A stretch of DNA of 64,000 nt from Oligoflexia bacterium (GTDB lineage Bacteria > Bdellovibrionota > UBA1018): assembly GCA_023701205.1 (NCBI GenBank), contig JAMPXJ010000010.1:58129-122128 (forward strand), in the 5' to 3' direction. Below the pieces are notes generated by a model. The model made no database searches. It had not been told where the DNA came from and saw only the letters and a program-made list of their open reading frames with translations. The position numbers were made by a program, and so were the translations under genes. Positions 10,217 through 18,720 of the stretch are shown one piece after another (position 1 is the stretch's first letter; each line of letters starts with the position of its first letter).

Positions 10217-10245
10217 TTGACATGAAATTTCAACTTCAGTAATCT
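10217..10245 (+). promoter_or_regulatory. Sigma70-type promoter for the double nuo locus
   Basis: TTGACA at 10217-10222 and TAATCT at 10240-10245 are separated by exactly 17 bases. The predicted transcript starts near 10252 and gives a leader of about 100 bases before the first nuo gene, which has an AAGGA box at 10340-10344. No equally good promoter is visible between the two nuo clusters, so this site may serve up to 25 subunit genes. Confidence 0.75.
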
Positions 10246-10350
10246 TTTCGCGAGCTTTCCATCTCGGCGAATTTGCGCAAAAATACGGCATGAGCAGATG
10301 CGGCCGGCAATGCCCGCTGCGCCCGATGCAAAGTCCACGAAGGAACCCGA

Positions 10351-10749
10351 ATGCCCAGCAGCTGGAACGTATATTACGTCATTTTCCTCTCGGCGCTTCT
10401 CGCCCTGGGCATTCCCGCGGTGCTGGCTCTGATTTCTTATGCGGTTTCCCCGAAGCGCGCGCGGAAAAGGCTCAGTCCCGAGGTTCTCGACGAGGTCCCG
10501 GCGGCGAACGAGACGGTTCTCGGAAAACGAATCAACACGCGCTTCTTTCTGGGGGTCAATGCCGCCCTTGTCCTGCTCGCGCTCGTACTCGCGTTGGTGC
10601 CGTGCGCGGGAATGCTCCAGCGGGGCGCGCAGGAGCTGGGGCTCGCGCGTTCGCTCGTGGCCATCGTGAGTCTGGGCACGTTCGCCGCCATCGGACTCCT
10701 TTACTGCGTGAAAAAGGGCGATCTCAGCTGGCTCAAGGAGCAGAAATGA
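10351..10749 (+). CDS. nuoA: Divergent NuoA-like subunit (complex I cluster 1)
   Basis: A 132-residue protein with three membrane helices in the position of NuoA. It aligns without gaps to the cluster-2 NuoA across the second helix: RFFLGVNAALVLLALVL here against RFYLVAILFLLFDVEAV there. The universally conserved Asp and Glu of the FDVE motif are both Leu. The conserved Cys-containing loop (ECG) before that helix is also gone. The C-terminal KKGDLSWL still matches the family's KGALEW ending. The gene overlaps nuoB by ATGA. I infer a real NuoA descendant that has lost its quinone-channel and proton-path residues; confidence is lower because identity to normal NuoA is weak. Confidence 0.7.
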   Translation: MPSSWNVYYVIFLSALLALGIPAVLALISYAVSPKRARKRLSPEVLDEVPAANETVLGKRINTRFFLGVNAALVLLALVLALVPCAGMLQRGAQELGLARSLVAIVSLGTFAAIGLLYCVKKGDLSWLKEQK

Positions 10750-11222
10750 AATCCGGCTCCTTCTATGTTTCGACCGTCGGAAGAGTTCTCAAGTGGGCGC
10801 GCGCAAACTCGCTCTGGTACACCTCCACTGGCGCGGGCTGCTGCGCTGACGAGGTGCTGAACGCCTCGGGCAACAGATACGATCTCGAGAGATTCGGCTG
10901 CGTTCCGCAGGTGGACGCCAAACAGGCCGACCTGCTCATCATAACTGGAATGATCTCGTACAAGGCGGCCCCGCACCTCAAGGCGGTCTACGATTCGATG
11001 CCTTCGCCCAAGTATGTGATCGCCGTCGGCGCGTGCGCGAATTGCGGGGGCATGTTCGCTCCGGAGTTCAGCTATTCCGCGGTGCCGGGCGCGGATCGGA
11101 TCATTCCCGTGGACGTTTACGTGCCCGGATGCCCGCCGAGACCGGAAAGCATCATGAACGGATTGATCGCCCTTCAGGAAAAAATAAATGGAACTGGCCG
11201 CAATCATCACAAAGCTCAATAA
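10746..11222 (+). CDS. nuoB: NuoB-like subunit, cluster 1, N2 ligands intact
   Basis: NuoB carries Fe-S cluster N2, the last iron-sulfur centre before quinone. All four ligands are present in this 158-residue protein: the adjacent pair C32-C33 (TGAGCCADE), C97 (GACANCGG) and C129 (VPGCPPRPE). An extra Cys, C100, sits where Ser or Asn is usual. The start is the ATG of the ATGA overlap with the gene before; a longer upstream frame is a shadow. The gene overlaps nuoC by 35 bases. In contrast to the membrane subunits of this cluster, nothing essential for cluster binding is lost. Confidence 0.88.
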   Translation: MKSGSFYVSTVGRVLKWARANSLWYTSTGAGCCADEVLNASGNRYDLERFGCVPQVDAKQADLLIITGMISYKAAPHLKAVYDSMPSPKYVIAVGACANCGGMFAPEFSYSAVPGADRIIPVDVYVPGCPPRPESIMNGLIALQEKINGTGRNHHKAQ

Positions 11223-11703
11223 GGCCGCTCCCGGCGCGGTCCTGCAGAAGGCACGCTTCGGGCGCGGCGGAGCGCAGGCGATCTGGATCGAGGCGCGAGC
11301 GTTGCCCGCGGTCGCCGCGACGCTGAGGAATGATCCGGATCTGAAGCTCGACTGGCTGGAGAACCTTTCGGTGGCCCAACTCGAGGACGCGCTAGTCATC
11401 ACCTACTTCCTGCGTTCGCGGGAGACTCCGCTGTGCGCCATCCTGCGCGCCACCGTGACGTTGAACGAGAACGAGTCCCCCGCGGAGCTGCCCGAAGTTC
11501 CCTCCGTCCGCGAAATCTGGCCCATGGCACGATCGATGGAAAGGGAGTCGTCGGAGCTTTTCGGGATACGTTTCGGTGGCGAGCTCGCGGCGGCGGGGAT
11601 CCTGCCGAAAGGCTGGCGCGGCTTTCCGCTCCGGAAGAGCTATGTTTTTCCCCAGGAGGTCTTTGGGATAGCGCATTCGAGGCAAGGGACTGACCATGCT
11701 TGA
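11188..11703 (+). CDS. nuoC: NuoC-like subunit, cluster 1
   Basis: A 171-residue protein of the 30-kDa subunit family, a structural part of the peripheral arm. Diagnostic parts are DWLENLSVAQ, the VPSVREIWPMARSMERE block with the family's ERE signature, LFGIRF and the C-terminal GFPLRKSY. It is a separate gene, not fused to nuoD as in E. coli. It overlaps nuoB by 35 bases and nuoD by 8 bases. Confidence 0.85.
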   Translation: MELAAIITKLNKAAPGAVLQKARFGRGGAQAIWIEARALPAVAATLRNDPDLKLDWLENLSVAQLEDALVITYFLRSRETPLCAILRATVTLNENESPAELPEVPSVREIWPMARSMERESSELFGIRFGGELAAAGILPKGWRGFPLRKSYVFPQEVFGIAHSRQGTDHA

Positions 11704-12820
11704 GCGGCTGCGGACGGACCTGACCTACTGGGAGATCGGACCCTATCACGGGGCGCTGCCCGGGCCCATGCGGCTCAAGCTGCGAATCGACGGCGAGATC
11801 ATCGTTTCGGGCGAGCTTGAAACGGGCTTTCTTCATCGAGGACTGGAAAAGGCGATGGAGCTGCATCCCTGGCCCGCGACGATCACGTACGCTGACCATC
11901 TCGATCCCGAGGCGGCGGTTTTCGGTGAGCTGGCGCTCTGCCTGGCCGTGGAGGAGATTTCCGGGCTCGAGGCGCCGCCGAGGGCGCAGGCCATCCGAGT
12001 GCTGCTCTCGGAGCTGACGCGAATCTCAGCGCATCTGGGCTATATCGCACGGGTGGGACGTGCGACCGGAGCGGAAACGCTGATACATTATGTGCTCCGG
12101 GATCGCGAAAGGATCCTGGATCTATTCGAGCTGTTGACGGGAGCGCGTTATTCGCTGAATTTCGTGCGTTTCGGCGGCGTCGCGGCCGACGTGACCGAGG
12201 GTTTCATCGAGCGCGTGCTCGAGGTGTCGGAGCTCATGCGCGTGCGGCTCAAGGAGTACAATGACCTGTTCACCTTCAATCACGCGTTCCTGCTCCGCGC
12301 GGCGGGCATGGGTGTGATCGAAATGGGACTCGCTTTCCGCCATGGTCTCACCGGGCCGAACGCCCGAGCCGCAGGGATTTCGTTCGACGTGCGCAAGGCG
12401 CACCCTTATCTCGGCTTCGAAGCCCTGGATTTCGAGGTTCCCCTCGGTCATGGCGAAGCGGGCCGGCAGGGCGACGCGCACGATCGCTTTCTTCTCCGGC
12501 TCCGGGAGATCCCGCAGAGCCTCGAGATTCTCAAGCACGTCGCCGAGAACGTCCCGTCGGGCGAGTACGCCTGCATGAAGATCGAGCGGGAGTTCGAAGT
12601 TCCGCGCGGCGAAGGCTATGGCCGCGTCGAAAGCTCGCGGGGGCTGCTCGCTTGCCACGTGGTGTCCGACAGCGGGCGCTTTCCAGCGAGGATCCAGTTT
12701 CGCGTGCCGACCACGGCAACGCTCGCGCTGCTTCCGGAAGTGATCGCTGGCCTTCCGATCGCGGACCTTCCGGTACTCCTGGCGAGCCTCGATCTTTCGC
12801 TTGCGGAGGCTGACCGATGA
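11696..12820 (+). CDS. nuoD: NuoD-like subunit, cluster 1, quinone ligands replaced
   Basis: NuoD (49-kDa subunit) forms the quinone pocket with NuoB. This 374-residue copy keeps the fold markers GFLHRGLEK and GPNARAAG. Aligned gap-free with the cluster-2 NuoD, the histidine of the HPAMHG loop is Pro22 and the tyrosine of the YTDRLNY segment is Pro71. In Thermus complex I the equivalent His38 and Tyr87 hold the quinone head group. No CxxC nickel-ligand pairs are present at either end, so this is not a [NiFe]-hydrogenase large subunit. It overlaps nuoH by ATGA. It probably cannot reduce quinone in the normal way. Confidence 0.88.
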   Translation: MLERLRTDLTYWEIGPYHGALPGPMRLKLRIDGEIIVSGELETGFLHRGLEKAMELHPWPATITYADHLDPEAAVFGELALCLAVEEISGLEAPPRAQAIRVLLSELTRISAHLGYIARVGRATGAETLIHYVLRDRERILDLFELLTGARYSLNFVRFGGVAADVTEGFIERVLEVSELMRVRLKEYNDLFTFNHAFLLRAAGMGVIEMGLAFRHGLTGPNARAAGISFDVRKAHPYLGFEALDFEVPLGHGEAGRQGDAHDRFLLRLREIPQSLEILKHVAENVPSGEYACMKIEREFEVPRGEGYGRVESSRGLLACHVVSDSGRFPARIQFRVPTTATLALLPEVIAGLPIADLPVLLASLDLSLAEADR

Positions 12821-13908
12821 GCTCGTATCCCCAGGAAGCCTCGTGGATCAATCTTCTTTCCAGCACGCTGGGTTTTACACCCGGGACGCAGGAGTGGGTT
12901 TTCGCGGCGATCGGTCTCGTATTCATCTATTGCGTCATCATCCTGCCCAGCGCGGCGATGATGTCTTTCCTGGACCGGAAGCTCAGCGCTGATTTCCAGG
13001 CGCGCGTGGGGCCCAATCGCGCCGGGCCGGCCGGGGTGTTCCAACCGCTGGCGGATCTCGTGAAGCTCCTGCAGAAGGAGGCAGCTTCCACGGATTGGAA
13101 CTGGCGCGAGGCGCTCTGGCTCGGAGTGCACACGATGGCGCTCTACTCCACCGTGGCCGTGATCCCGCTCGGATCGATGGCGCTGCTGGTCGATACGGAC
13201 ATGAGCGTCTTTCTTCCTTTTTGGGCCGCGCTCGTGCTCGCGCTGGGAACCATGCTTCTTGGCTTCAGCCAAGCCTCCGTTCCGGGGTGGTTCGGCGGAA
13301 TCCGGATCGCCGCCCAGGTGCTGGCCGGGGCCTTCCCTTCACTCGTGGCGGTCCTCTGCGCGGGAATCCATTCCGGGGATTACCGCTGGAGCGCGTTCGT
13401 GGGCGCGCAGGCGGCGTTTCCGCTGCGTTGGACCGCGTTTTCCGATCCGTTCCAGTTCATCGCGTTTGTCGTATTCGTGGCCGGCGGGCTCGTCATGCTC
13501 GCGGTTCCTCCAATGGACGCCGCGGTCTCGCTCCGGGATCTCCATGGTGGAGTGTCGTCGCATCTTTTCGGGCGGAGGTTGAGCCTGTATCGTCTCGGAC
13601 GGTTTTACGGCTTTTTCCTTTGGTCGGTGATGGCAACGGTAATTTTCCTTGGCGCCTGGACTTTGCCGTTCGGGCTCGGCGGCGTCCTCCGGACCCGAGA
13701 GGAGCTTTGGCTGCTGCAGTTGCTCGAGACGCTTTGGCTTCTGGGAAAGACCTTCTTGCTGATGCTCGCGATCACGAGCCTTGCGCGCGTGCATCCGCGC
13801 GGGCGGATCGACCAGGTGACGGATTTCTCGTGGAAGGTGCTGAGCCCCTTCTCGCTTTTCGCCCTGATAGGCTCCGCGCTGTGGACGGGCTGGGGGCTGT
13901 TGCGATGA
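12817..13908 (+). CDS. nuoH: NuoH-like membrane subunit, cluster 1, acidic motif lost
   Basis: A 363-residue membrane protein with about eight helices. The N-terminal signature survives (FLDRK, RVGPNRAGPAGVFQPLADLVKLLQKE), which identifies the family. The later acidic stretch that links the quinone cavity to the membrane arm does not. The canonical AETNRxPFDLPExExE block is replaced by a region around AVPPMDAAVSLRDLHGG, and the SYE motif of the fifth helix region is replaced by AGAFP. Cluster 2 retains both. ATGA overlaps join it to nuoD and nuoI. Confidence 0.85.
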   Translation: MSSYPQEASWINLLSSTLGFTPGTQEWVFAAIGLVFIYCVIILPSAAMMSFLDRKLSADFQARVGPNRAGPAGVFQPLADLVKLLQKEAASTDWNWREALWLGVHTMALYSTVAVIPLGSMALLVDTDMSVFLPFWAALVLALGTMLLGFSQASVPGWFGGIRIAAQVLAGAFPSLVAVLCAGIHSGDYRWSAFVGAQAAFPLRWTAFSDPFQFIAFVVFVAGGLVMLAVPPMDAAVSLRDLHGGVSSHLFGRRLSLYRLGRFYGFFLWSVMATVIFLGAWTLPFGLGGVLRTREELWLLQLLETLWLLGKTFLLMLAITSLARVHPRGRIDQVTDFSWKVLSPFSLFALIGSALWTGWGLLR

Positions 13909-14438
13909 AAAGCTCTATTTTTTCGACCGTACGGGCCTATCTCTACGATGTGTACCTGCGCTTCAGGTCCATCTGGGGATCGCTCCTGACCGCCCTGCCG
14001 TACCTTTGGGGCGCGGGAGAGCTCCGGAAGGAGGTGACCGAGCAGTATCCTGACCCAATTTCCTCGCGGACGGCGGATGACCTCCCCGCGCGAAGCCGAG
14101 GCCTGCTTTTCAACGATATCCAGCGTTGCACGGGATGCAAGGAGTGCGAGAAGATCTGTCCCGTTCAGTGCATCCGCGTGGACACGGAAGCGGGGTCTGA
14201 TCCCACCAAGCTCTGGGTCGCGAGATTCGATATCGATTTTTCCAAGTGCGTCTTCTGCGGTCTCTGCGTCGAGTCGTGCCACCCTCAGTCGCTCATGCAT
14301 TCCCGACAATACGAAGGCGCGGTGTATGAGCTCAAAGACCTCGTAGCCTCCTTCGGGCGAGGTTATGTCACGGCCGAGCAGCGGATGAAGTGGGCCGCGC
14401 TCCGGAAGCAGGCCGAGAGCGACGAGGTATACCTATGA
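13905..14438 (+). CDS. nuoI: NuoI-like 2x[4Fe-4S] ferredoxin subunit, cluster 1
   Basis: NuoI carries clusters N6a and N6b. The 177-residue product has both CxxCxxCxxxC motifs intact: C75, C78, C81, C85 (CTGCKECEKICP) and C115, C118, C121, C125 (CVFCGLCVESCHP). The start is the ATG overlapping the nuoH stop; the longer open frame upstream is a shadow of nuoH. With NuoB this gives a complete three-cluster wire (N6a, N6b, N2), but no NuoEFG module is encoded here, so the electron donor is unknown. Confidence 0.9.
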   Translation: MKSSIFSTVRAYLYDVYLRFRSIWGSLLTALPYLWGAGELRKEVTEQYPDPISSRTADDLPARSRGLLFNDIQRCTGCKECEKICPVQCIRVDTEAGSDPTKLWVARFDIDFSKCVFCGLCVESCHPQSLMHSRQYEGAVYELKDLVASFGRGYVTAEQRMKWAALRKQAESDEVYL

Positions 14439-14944
14439 TCATCGCGGCTTTACTGGCCATAACCTTGGGGGCGGCGCTGATCGCCGCTCTCGTGCGGGAC
14501 ATTCGGCGGGCGACCCTCGCGCTCTGGATCGCCGGGCTGGGCGTGGGCGGAGTCTATCTCACCATCGGAGCCGAGATGCTGGCCGTAATCCAATGGGTGG
14601 TGGCCACGCTCGCTGCCATTTCCTTCGTCTTTTTCGCCGGGATGTTCGGCGAATACGGTTTTGAAAGACAGTTCTTCGACCGGAAGCGCGCGGTATTTTA
14701 CGGATTGGGCGTGATCGCAGGAGTCGCCTTCTCTGGAGTGATCTGGCTTGCGGCGGGAGAGACCGGTCCCCTGGACCTGGAGATCCCCCGATCCGGCAAC
14801 GATCTCGTCGCGGTCGGCAGCTTCTTGACGGAAAGACACTTGCTTTCGCTCGAGATCCTCGGGATCACCCTGCTCATGGCGCTGCTGGGCGGCGGGGTGC
14901 TGGCGCGGCCCGAGGCGCGTAGAGAAGGGGATGCTGAAAAATGA
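14435..14944 (+). CDS. nuoJ: NuoJ-like membrane subunit, cluster 1
   Basis: A 169-residue, five-helix membrane protein in the nuoJ position, joined to nuoI and nuoK by ATGA overlaps. The helix-3 segment that in normal NuoJ reads VYAGAIMVLFLFVIML is here VVATLAAISFVFFAGMF. The conserved tyrosine and the YAG pi-bulge region are therefore lost. Identity is supported mainly by position, length and helix pattern. Confidence 0.72.
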   Translation: MIIAALLAITLGAALIAALVRDIRRATLALWIAGLGVGGVYLTIGAEMLAVIQWVVATLAAISFVFFAGMFGEYGFERQFFDRKRAVFYGLGVIAGVAFSGVIWLAAGETGPLDLEIPRSGNDLVAVGSFLTERHLLSLEILGITLLMALLGGGVLARPEARREGDAEK

Positions 14945-15231
14945 TCATGACAGTCGCGGGAATCATCGGTGGTCTCGGGCTGGTGTGCATCATCTCCCGA
15001 CGAACGTTGCTTGGAATCCTGATCGGGCTGCAGCTGTTGGCCATCGGAGCAGCCCTTGTGCTGGTGCTTGCCGGAGTCGCTTCGGGCGCGCGCGTGGATG
15101 GTCAGGTTTTCGGGTTTCTGATTGTCCTGAGCGGGCTCGCGCAGCTCGCCGGAGGATACGCGCTCGCGGTCAGGTTTTTCTATTTGAAGAGCAAAAACGA
15201 CATGGAAGAGCTACGCTCGCTTAATCGATGA
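14941..15231 (+). CDS. nuoK: NuoK-like subunit, cluster 1, both key Glu are Gln
   Basis: A 96-residue, three-helix protein. Alignment with the cluster-2 NuoK is anchored by RR before helix 2 and by GQ before helix 3. The two intramembrane glutamates essential for proton transfer in E. coli NuoK (Glu39 and Glu75 in the cluster-2 copy) are Gln31 (IGLQLL) and Gln68 (LAQLAGG). The changes conserve size but remove charge. The C-terminus still resembles the family. It is joined to nuoJ and nuoL by ATGA overlaps. Confidence 0.82.
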   Translation: MIMTVAGIIGGLGLVCIISRRTLLGILIGLQLLAIGAALVLVLAGVASGARVDGQVFGFLIVLSGLAQLAGGYALAVRFFYLKSKNDMEELRSLNR

Positions 15232-17168
15232 TCACCTTACCGGAATTGCCAGTGCTGTTGGTCGCCGGAATAGCCTACTTCCTGCTGGCGGGCCTGATTA
15301 TCCTGATCTGGGGTCGTCGCCTTTCACGGCATGGCGACTGGCTCGCCTGGTCCGGGGTGCTCGTCGCGCTCGGCGTTTTCGCGGCGCTCGCGGGCGCGCT
15401 GGCCGAAGAGGGATATCGCGCTTGGCATCTGGGCCGGGGCTGGGTCGGTTCGCCGGGGGAGACAGGAGCGATCGCCGTGGGCGTGCTCGAGGATCCTGTC
15501 GGGCTCGCCGTGGCCCTGATCGCCTTGGCGCTGACCGCGGTGGCCTTCTCGTCCCGACAACTCATCCTGAAAGAGCCGCGGCCTGAGCGGATCTACGCGG
15601 CGCTGTCTTTCTCGACGGCCGGCGTGGCGTTGTCCTGGATCTCGCTGACCCCCTGGCTCGCTTTCATCGGTATCGGCCTCACGGTGCTGGGCGGTTTTTT
15701 CGCGCTTGGAGCGCGCTGGGAAGAGAACGGGGAGGCCGCGCTCGCGACCAGATTCGTCATCCAGCGCAGCGGTGGCCTGATCCTCGCCGTCTTCGGCGCC
15801 TGTGGCCTGGCATTGTCACGGGCGGGCCTGAGCTGGGGAGATCCGGCCAGCTGGTCCACGGATGCGGGCCTCGTGCCCGTGGATCTCATCGGCGGGATCT
15901 GCCTTCTCGCGGGCCTTTTCGTTCAGCTGCAGCCCTTTCCTTTTCTAGGCTGGGCCCTGACCCCATCCGGGGTGCCCACCCTGCTGCGCGCGCTCTCCAC
16001 GCAGATCTTCCCGGGGCTGGCCACCTTCGCGGTGCTGATCCGTTCCGGCGCGGAGCTGGAGCGCATGGGCCTGCTCGTCCCTTTCGGCTGGGTCCAGCTG
16101 CTGTCGGTGGCCTTTGCGGTCGGCGCCGGGCTGTTCCAGTCACAATGGCGGATGGGCTTCGGTGCCTGGCTCTCCTCGGCATTTTCGATCACATCGGCCT
16201 GCCTCGTCTTCTCGGGTCCGGCCAACGCTTTCTCGCTCCTCGTCGGGGTCGCGCTGGGCGGGACGGCCGTGGCGGGTTGCGCATCGAGCTTGGGTTTCGG
16301 GGGTTCGCAAAGCGCCTCGAACCGGAGTCGCGCGCTCTGGGCGCGGATACTCGGCTTCGCTGGCATGGCGACGGCAACCGGCCTCCTCCTCTTCGCTCCG
16401 GCTGGAGGGTTCATCCAATGGATATCCGGGGCCTGGAACGATCCGCTGGTCGCGGCGCTTTTCGCACTCGCCATTTTCGCCCACCTTTGCCTGGGTTGGA
16501 AGCTTGCCTGGCAGCTCTCCTTCGTGAAAAACCTCGTTCAGGTTCCCTGGGTCTCCGTTCTCTCTCCCGTGCTCCTGGTTCTTTTCGGCTTGGCCGTCGC
16601 TTGGCGCGGGAGTCTCACCGGCGGAGCCATTCCGGGTGATCCGGATCGGGTGGCGCCGTCCGCGATCGAACTGTTCTTCAACGGGCAAAGCGCGACCGGC
16701 ATACTTGAGGAGTCGGCGTTCCTGGGCGCGTCCGGAACGTTTTGGACCTCGTTGGTCGTGGCGCTAGCGCTGGGTTATTGGCTCGCGCGCAAGGCACGTC
16801 AACGCAAGGAGCCGCAGGAGCTCAAGGGAGTTGCCCTCTTCGTCGCCGAGGGTTATCGGGTCGATCGCGGCGCGGAGCGAGGCCTGAAGCTTATCGCGCG
16901 GCTGGGTGGCCAGGTAGTCGAGGCGATCGATGAAAGGGTCTGGCGAGAATGGCTGCCGCGGGGGGCGGATTTCGCGATCCGCCGGATTGCGGCCCTCGCA
17001 ATGGCCATCGACACCAGGCTTCTTTCCGGCCTTCGGCTGGCACTGCGAAAATGCGTGGACGCTCCCGCGGCGGGGCTCCAGCTGATCCAGAACGGAAACA
17101 TCCAGTGGTATATTTTCTTCGCCATCGGATCGGGCGTATTGATGTTACTTCATTTCATGAGGAGCTGA
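15228..17168 (+). CDS. nuoL: NuoL-like antiporter subunit, cluster 1, degenerate channel
   Basis: A 646-residue polytopic protein with the C-terminal lateral-helix part and the final helix motif GNIQWYIFF that mark NuoL. The channel residues are missing. The Glu of the WEGVGL motif is Ile147 (FIGIGL). The Lys of the KSAQIPLYVWLPDA block is Gln in the aligned stretch LQPFPFLGWALTP. The IHAATM histidine block reads LRALSTQ. The DIKKVLAYST block is also not conserved. The frame is long and intact, so this is divergence and not decay. It overlaps nuoK by ATGA and is followed by nuoM after 9 bases. Confidence 0.8.
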   Translation: MITLPELPVLLVAGIAYFLLAGLIILIWGRRLSRHGDWLAWSGVLVALGVFAALAGALAEEGYRAWHLGRGWVGSPGETGAIAVGVLEDPVGLAVALIALALTAVAFSSRQLILKEPRPERIYAALSFSTAGVALSWISLTPWLAFIGIGLTVLGGFFALGARWEENGEAALATRFVIQRSGGLILAVFGACGLALSRAGLSWGDPASWSTDAGLVPVDLIGGICLLAGLFVQLQPFPFLGWALTPSGVPTLLRALSTQIFPGLATFAVLIRSGAELERMGLLVPFGWVQLLSVAFAVGAGLFQSQWRMGFGAWLSSAFSITSACLVFSGPANAFSLLVGVALGGTAVAGCASSLGFGGSQSASNRSRALWARILGFAGMATATGLLLFAPAGGFIQWISGAWNDPLVAALFALAIFAHLCLGWKLAWQLSFVKNLVQVPWVSVLSPVLLVLFGLAVAWRGSLTGGAIPGDPDRVAPSAIELFFNGQSATGILEESAFLGASGTFWTSLVVALALGYWLARKARQRKEPQELKGVALFVAEGYRVDRGAERGLKLIARLGGQVVEAIDERVWREWLPRGADFAIRRIAALAMAIDTRLLSGLRLALRKCVDAPAAGLQLIQNGNIQWYIFFAIGSGVLMLLHFMRS

Positions 17169-17177
17169 GGAGAGCAC

Positions 17178-18692
17178 GTGAGCCAACACCTGATTACCCT
17201 GATGATCCTGTTGCCCTTCGTCGGCGCCATTCTGCAGGCTTTCGTTCCGAATCCTCCGGGGGCTGGCCGCTGGATCGCGCTGGCCGCGAGCGTCCTGGCA
17301 AGCGTGTGCGGAGTCGCGCTCGTGGCATCGCTGCAGGGCCAGACGGCGGATCTTCAGGCGATCGAGTCGCTGCCCTGGATCGGTTCCTTCGCGATCAGCT
17401 ATGAAATGGGAATCGACGGCCTCAACGCCCTGCTCGTCCTGCTGGTCGCGATCATCTTCCCCGTCCTGGTGGGATACGAGTGGAATCAGAAGCTCGGCAG
17501 GCGCGGCGTGCACGGGCTATTTCTGCTGCTCCAATGCGCGCTTTTCGGGACGGTCTGCGCGCAGGACCTTTTCCTGCAGTTCTTCTTCTGGGCCTTCACC
17601 TCGATTCCCGTATATTTCCTCGTGGCGATCTGGGGCGGCGAAGAGCGGGAGAACGCCGCGTTCCGTTCGCTAGTGGCCGCATCCATCGGAAACGCCCTGC
17701 TCTTCGCGGCGTTGATCCTGATCTATTATTCTGTCGAACCCCACACCTTCGCGCTGAAGGAGCTGGCCGGAGGAAGGTTCTCCGCGCGCGCGTTCCATCT
17801 TTTCGGCAGCGAATTCCCCGTTTCCGGAGTCGCTTTCGCGCTCATCGGTGCCGGCCTCGCGCTGCGAATCCCCGTCTGGCCCGTGCATGGCTGGTTTACC
17901 CAGATCGCGGAGGAAGCCCCTCCTTCCGTGCTCGTCGCGTTCGCGGGCGCCACCGTGCCTGTCGCGATCTATGTATTCATCCGGCTGACCTATGCGCTCT
18001 TCCCGGAAATCCTGAGCTCCGCTTCCGGCACGATCATGGCGGTCGGAGCCATGAACCTCGTGATCGGCGGGATCTGCGCGGTGGCGCAACGGAGCCTGCG
18101 GCCCCTGCTCGCCTTCGTTTGCCTGGGCCAGGTCGGGTTCATGCTTCTCGGCATCGGCTCCCTGAGTTCCGCGGGACTCGTGGGCGCGGTCTACCAGCAG
18201 TTCGTCGTCGGCCTGGGCTTGGCGGGTTTCGCGCTTCTTCTTGGGATCGTCATCGACCGCGTCGGGCATGCCGATTTCATGAGCGGCGGCGGAAACAAGG
18301 GCGAGCGCTCCTTCGGGGGGGTCGCGGTGCGTGCGCCCACGGTTGCGATCGTGGCGGGGATCTTCATCGCCTCGCTGCTGGGGTTCCCGGGCTCGGGTGG
18401 TTTCGTGGGCAACGCGCTGGTGATGATCGGAAGCTACTCGGCTCTTCCGGGCCTGGTGCTGCTGGCGGGAGCGGCGGTCCTGCTGGCGGCCTATTACCTC
18501 TTCACGATGTATCGCCATGTCTTTCTGGGCAAGCCGCGAGCCGAGGGCGCTGAGTTCAAGGATCTCTCGCTTCGCGAGCGAGCCCTCATCCTGCCGCTCG
18601 CGGCGAGCCTGCTCGCGTTCGGGATCTATCCCAAGCCATTGCTGGAGTTGGTGCGGCCGACCGTGCTGACTCTCCTTTCCACGGTCAAATGA
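17178..18692 (+). CDS. nuoM: NuoM-like antiporter subunit, cluster 1, degenerate channel
   Basis: A 504-residue membrane protein, about 14 helices. It aligns gap-free to the cluster-2 NuoM around the first channel: FFFWAFTSIPVYFLVAIWGG against FYVFWELLLIPMYFLIGIWGG, so the essential Glu147 of cluster 2 is Ala139. The next block has LRIPVWPVHGWF for IKVPLFPLHTWL (Lys to Arg230). The central LLKMGGYG lysine is Pro. The GFIGE glutamate is Asn (GFVGN). The SHMGY histidine is Gln. Four of the classical proton-path positions are therefore replaced. Confidence 0.85.
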   Translation: MSQHLITLMILLPFVGAILQAFVPNPPGAGRWIALAASVLASVCGVALVASLQGQTADLQAIESLPWIGSFAISYEMGIDGLNALLVLLVAIIFPVLVGYEWNQKLGRRGVHGLFLLLQCALFGTVCAQDLFLQFFFWAFTSIPVYFLVAIWGGEERENAAFRSLVAASIGNALLFAALILIYYSVEPHTFALKELAGGRFSARAFHLFGSEFPVSGVAFALIGAGLALRIPVWPVHGWFTQIAEEAPPSVLVAFAGATVPVAIYVFIRLTYALFPEILSSASGTIMAVGAMNLVIGGICAVAQRSLRPLLAFVCLGQVGFMLLGIGSLSSAGLVGAVYQQFVVGLGLAGFALLLGIVIDRVGHADFMSGGGNKGERSFGGVAVRAPTVAIVAGIFIASLLGFPGSGGFVGNALVMIGSYSALPGLVLLAGAAVLLAAYYLFTMYRHVFLGKPRAEGAEFKDLSLRERALILPLAASLLAFGIYPKPLLELVRPTVLTLLSTVK

Positions 18693-18720
18693 GATCTCAT
18701 ACGCGAAAGGAGAACATGGA

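Noticed and set aside
10199..10240. A divergent promoter for mfd (TTGAAA-17-TAGATT on the minus strand)
   Set aside because: It would start transcription almost on the mfd ATG; possible, but the match is weak and it overlaps the stronger nuo promoter.
10746..12820. Cluster 1 as a membrane-bound [NiFe]-hydrogenase related to complex I
   Set aside because: The NuoD-like protein has no CxxC pairs near either end to bind nickel, and no hydrogenase maturation genes are nearby.
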